The notes under the pieces were generated by a model that worked only from the letters and a program-made list of their open reading frames with translations, was not told the DNA's origin and ran no database searches. From Geodermatophilaceae bacterium (GTDB taxonomy: Bacteria; Actinomycetota; Actinomycetes; Mycobacteriales; Geodermatophilaceae), in the NCBI GenBank assembly GCA_013814015.1, contig JACCQS010000165.1, positions 1 through 30,954 of the forward strand: a DNA stretch of 30,954 nt. Direction: 5' to 3'. The position numbers were made by a program, and so were the translations under genes. This document shows, piece by piece, positions 29,575 through 30,954 of this stretch (its first letter is position 1; every line of letters begins with the position of its first letter).

Positions 29575-30561
29575 GTGGCTGATCCCCTGCCCGAACAGTC
29601 GAAGGCGGACGAGCCGTCTCCCGAGAGCCGGCCTGCACCTCGCGCAAAAAGGCAACTGTTGCTCGGGATCGGTCCGGTGACCGTGATCGCGGTCGTCCTG
29701 TTGTCCGTCCTGGGATCGTCCTTGCCGGCGGCTCGGGCGCCGTTGTCCGCGGCGACGGAGACTGCGACCGCGGAGGTCGTACGCAACGGCGTCGCACCAG
29801 ACGGCCGCGGGATCGAGATTTCCTACACCGATCGAGACGGCGAGCAACAGCGTGGCCTCATCGTCCTTGCCCGCCCCGAGGACATTCCCGAGGGCGCCGA
29901 GATCGGCGTGCAGTACGACCCGGCTGAGCCCGGGTCGGTCTACGCCGAGGGCGATGCTGCGCACCTGACCGTGCGCAATTTGCTGTTCGGGATCGTCTGG
30001 ATTGGCCTGGTCCTCGTTCTCTGTGCCGCGATCACGGGATTCCGGCTCCTTTCCCGTCCCCGGCTGCGACGACGCCCGGCCACGTCTGCGAGCGCGCGGC
30101 GGGTCCGGGTACGCCGAGGGCTCAGCGACCGGAGTTGGCTGGTGTTCGACCATGGCGGAACTGAGTCATGGGTGCCGGTCTACTGGGATGAAGCTGTGTC
30201 CGCTCTGCCTAGAGGCACGCCGATAACCGTGCACGGCAACATCCGCCGCGACCGGCTCGTCCTGCCGGTCATCGAGGGAAGGCCGATCTGGCCATCTGGC
30301 GCGCGGCGCGGCAGCGCACCCAAGGGTGCGGCGACCCAGTTGCCGCCGCAGAATCCGCCGCCGCGGATCAGCCTGCTGCGTCAGGTCCGCAGCGACGCGG
30401 CCAGTTTGCTCTTCGCTCCATTGTTCGGCCTGTTGTGGGCCTACACCGACGAGAGCGGCGTATCCGGCTTCTTGGCGGCAACGGCGCTCAGCGCCGGTGT
30501 GCTGTTCTGGCTCCCGTCGATCTACGGCTCTGATCCCACCGGCCCCCGCGACGACGACTGA
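29575..30561 (+). CDS. DUF3592-like membrane protein
   Basis: A 328-residue membrane protein. Helix 1 is at about 27-47 and helix 2 at about 135-156; between them lies a small beta-rich domain (ATAEVVRNGV..., GIEISYTDRDGEQQ, GVQYDPAEPGSVYAEGD) typical of DUF3592. A cytoplasmic region of about 115 residues and two further hydrophobic segments (about 276-290 and 297-315) follow. Function unknown. The start is taken as GTG 29575 because CACTAT (29562-29567) could be a -10 7 nt upstream; GTG 29554 is the alternative. It diverges from eno. Confidence 0.65.
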   Translation: MADPLPEQSKADEPSPESRPAPRAKRQLLLGIGPVTVIAVVLLSVLGSSLPAARAPLSAATETATAEVVRNGVAPDGRGIEISYTDRDGEQQRGLIVLARPEDIPEGAEIGVQYDPAEPGSVYAEGDAAHLTVRNLLFGIVWIGLVLVLCAAITGFRLLSRPRLRRRPATSASARRVRVRRGLSDRSWLVFDHGGTESWVPVYWDEAVSALPRGTPITVHGNIRRDRLVLPVIEGRPIWPSGARRGSAPKGAATQLPPQNPPPRISLLRQVRSDAASLLFAPLFGLLWAYTDESGVSGFLAATALSAGVLFWLPSIYGSDPTGPRDDD

Positions 30562-30954
30562 AGGCGGCATCTCTCCGTCGCGCACTCTATTGCGAGAGTG
30601 GCTACGGGCCGGGTCGGCTGTCGGCGCCTGGTGGCCAGTCTGTTCGGGGTGGGGTGGTCGGTGGGTGTGGTTGATCCGGGGTGCTCCTTGCTCGTTCCGC
30701 GCTGCGATGCTCGCTGGCTGTCGGCTTCGGTGTGCCGCGTCGCCCTGCAGCCGGGCCAGGTGCAGGCGCCGTCCCGGATCTCGATGGCCGTTCTCGGGGC
30801 TGCGGTGTAGAGGCGGTGTTCCCGGCCGACGTCGACGGGTTGGCCGTGGGTGTTCAGGACGGCGGGAATGATTCCGGCGTCGCCGAGGTAGAATCCCTCA
30901 ACCTCGGAAACCGACGCAAAACCGAAGGGCAACCGCGCTCTACCTCCGAAAGCC
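30522..30954 (-). pseudogene. Remnant of a DUF222/HNH endonuclease (13E12-type) gene, cut by window edge
   Basis: On the minus strand the translation contains DAGIIPAVLNTHGQPVDVG, then RLYTAAP and RDGACTWPGCRATRHTEA, the C-terminal HNH region of DUF222/13E12-repeat proteins. The match ends at about 30720, exactly where the histidine pair (usually AHH) should follow; the rest of the frame, to 30522, is low-complexity and unrelated, and overlaps the end of the DUF3592 gene. The catalytic histidines are therefore missing. The segment upstream of IIPAVL also does not look like the family. The frame is open to the window edge. This family is multi-copy in many actinobacteria, so recombination between copies may have made the fragment. 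Confidence 0.6.

Noticed and set aside
30598..30810. Small plus-strand gene after the DUF3592 gene
   Set aside because: It is antisense to the HNH remnant and has no ribosome binding site or recognisable domain.

Overview
The window is high-GC DNA from an actinobacterium. GTG starts are frequent, ATGA/TTGA stop-start overlaps are common, and many genes have TANNNT -10 boxes 6-8 nt before the start codon with no Shine-Dalgarno (leaderless style). Two gene blocks, eno-ftsB-DUF501-ppx and cbs-SGNH esterases-thiolase with metB nearby, match order I remember from Mycobacterium (around Rv1023-Rv1026 and Rv1074c-Rv1079). Overall content suggests Propionibacteriales or a relative, but I cannot place it to genus from sequence alone.

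Layout. 1-293: the 5' end of threonine dehydratase ilvA (minus). 384-4705: a plus-strand operon of an AAA+ MoxR/Mg-chelatase-type ATPase, a VWA protein, a GNAT acetyltransferase and a small possibly exported protein. 4744-4833: three tandem 30-bp hairpin units that separate this operon from convergent metB (4832-5986). 6116-14262: a type VII secretion (ESX-like) locus in three transcription blocks: eccD and a ParA-like protein (plus); eccC and a small EspC/WXG-like protein (minus); two Esx-like proteins and a single-pass membrane protein (plus). A UvrA-like ABC protein follows at once (to 16524). No EccB, EccE, EccA or mycosin gene is present. 16542-17915: cbs (minus), divergent from two SGNH esterases and a thiolase (plus, to 21016). 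21145-24901: Bax-inhibitor-like membrane protein, an odd tRNA, NDH-2-like oxidoreductase, family-5 uracil-DNA glycosylase and a frameshifted TetR, all minus. 24989-25572: a broken membrane-protein gene divergent from the TetR gene. 25666-25959: DUF4235. 25979-29504: eno-ftsB-DUF501-ppx operon (minus). 29575-30561: DUF3592-like membrane protein. 30562-30954: remnant of a DUF222/HNH (13E12-type) gene.

Functional themes. MetB and Cbs are both transsulfuration enzymes and flank the secretion locus, which looks inserted into an otherwise conserved metB-cbs neighbourhood. EccD (membrane channel component), EccC (three-ATPase motor) and the Esx-like pair (substrates) form a recognisable T7SS core, with the ParA-like and small membrane proteins as probable accessories. 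The eno-ftsB-DUF501-ppx operon joins glycolysis, cell division and polyphosphate/(p)ppGpp metabolism. The points most worth checking are the reduced, split T7SS locus with paired DnaA-box-like sites in its divergent promoter, the ParA-like protein without P-loop lysines, the short-variable-arm tRNA with a UAA anticodon, the hairpin repeat triplet, and two adjacent frameshifted genes.
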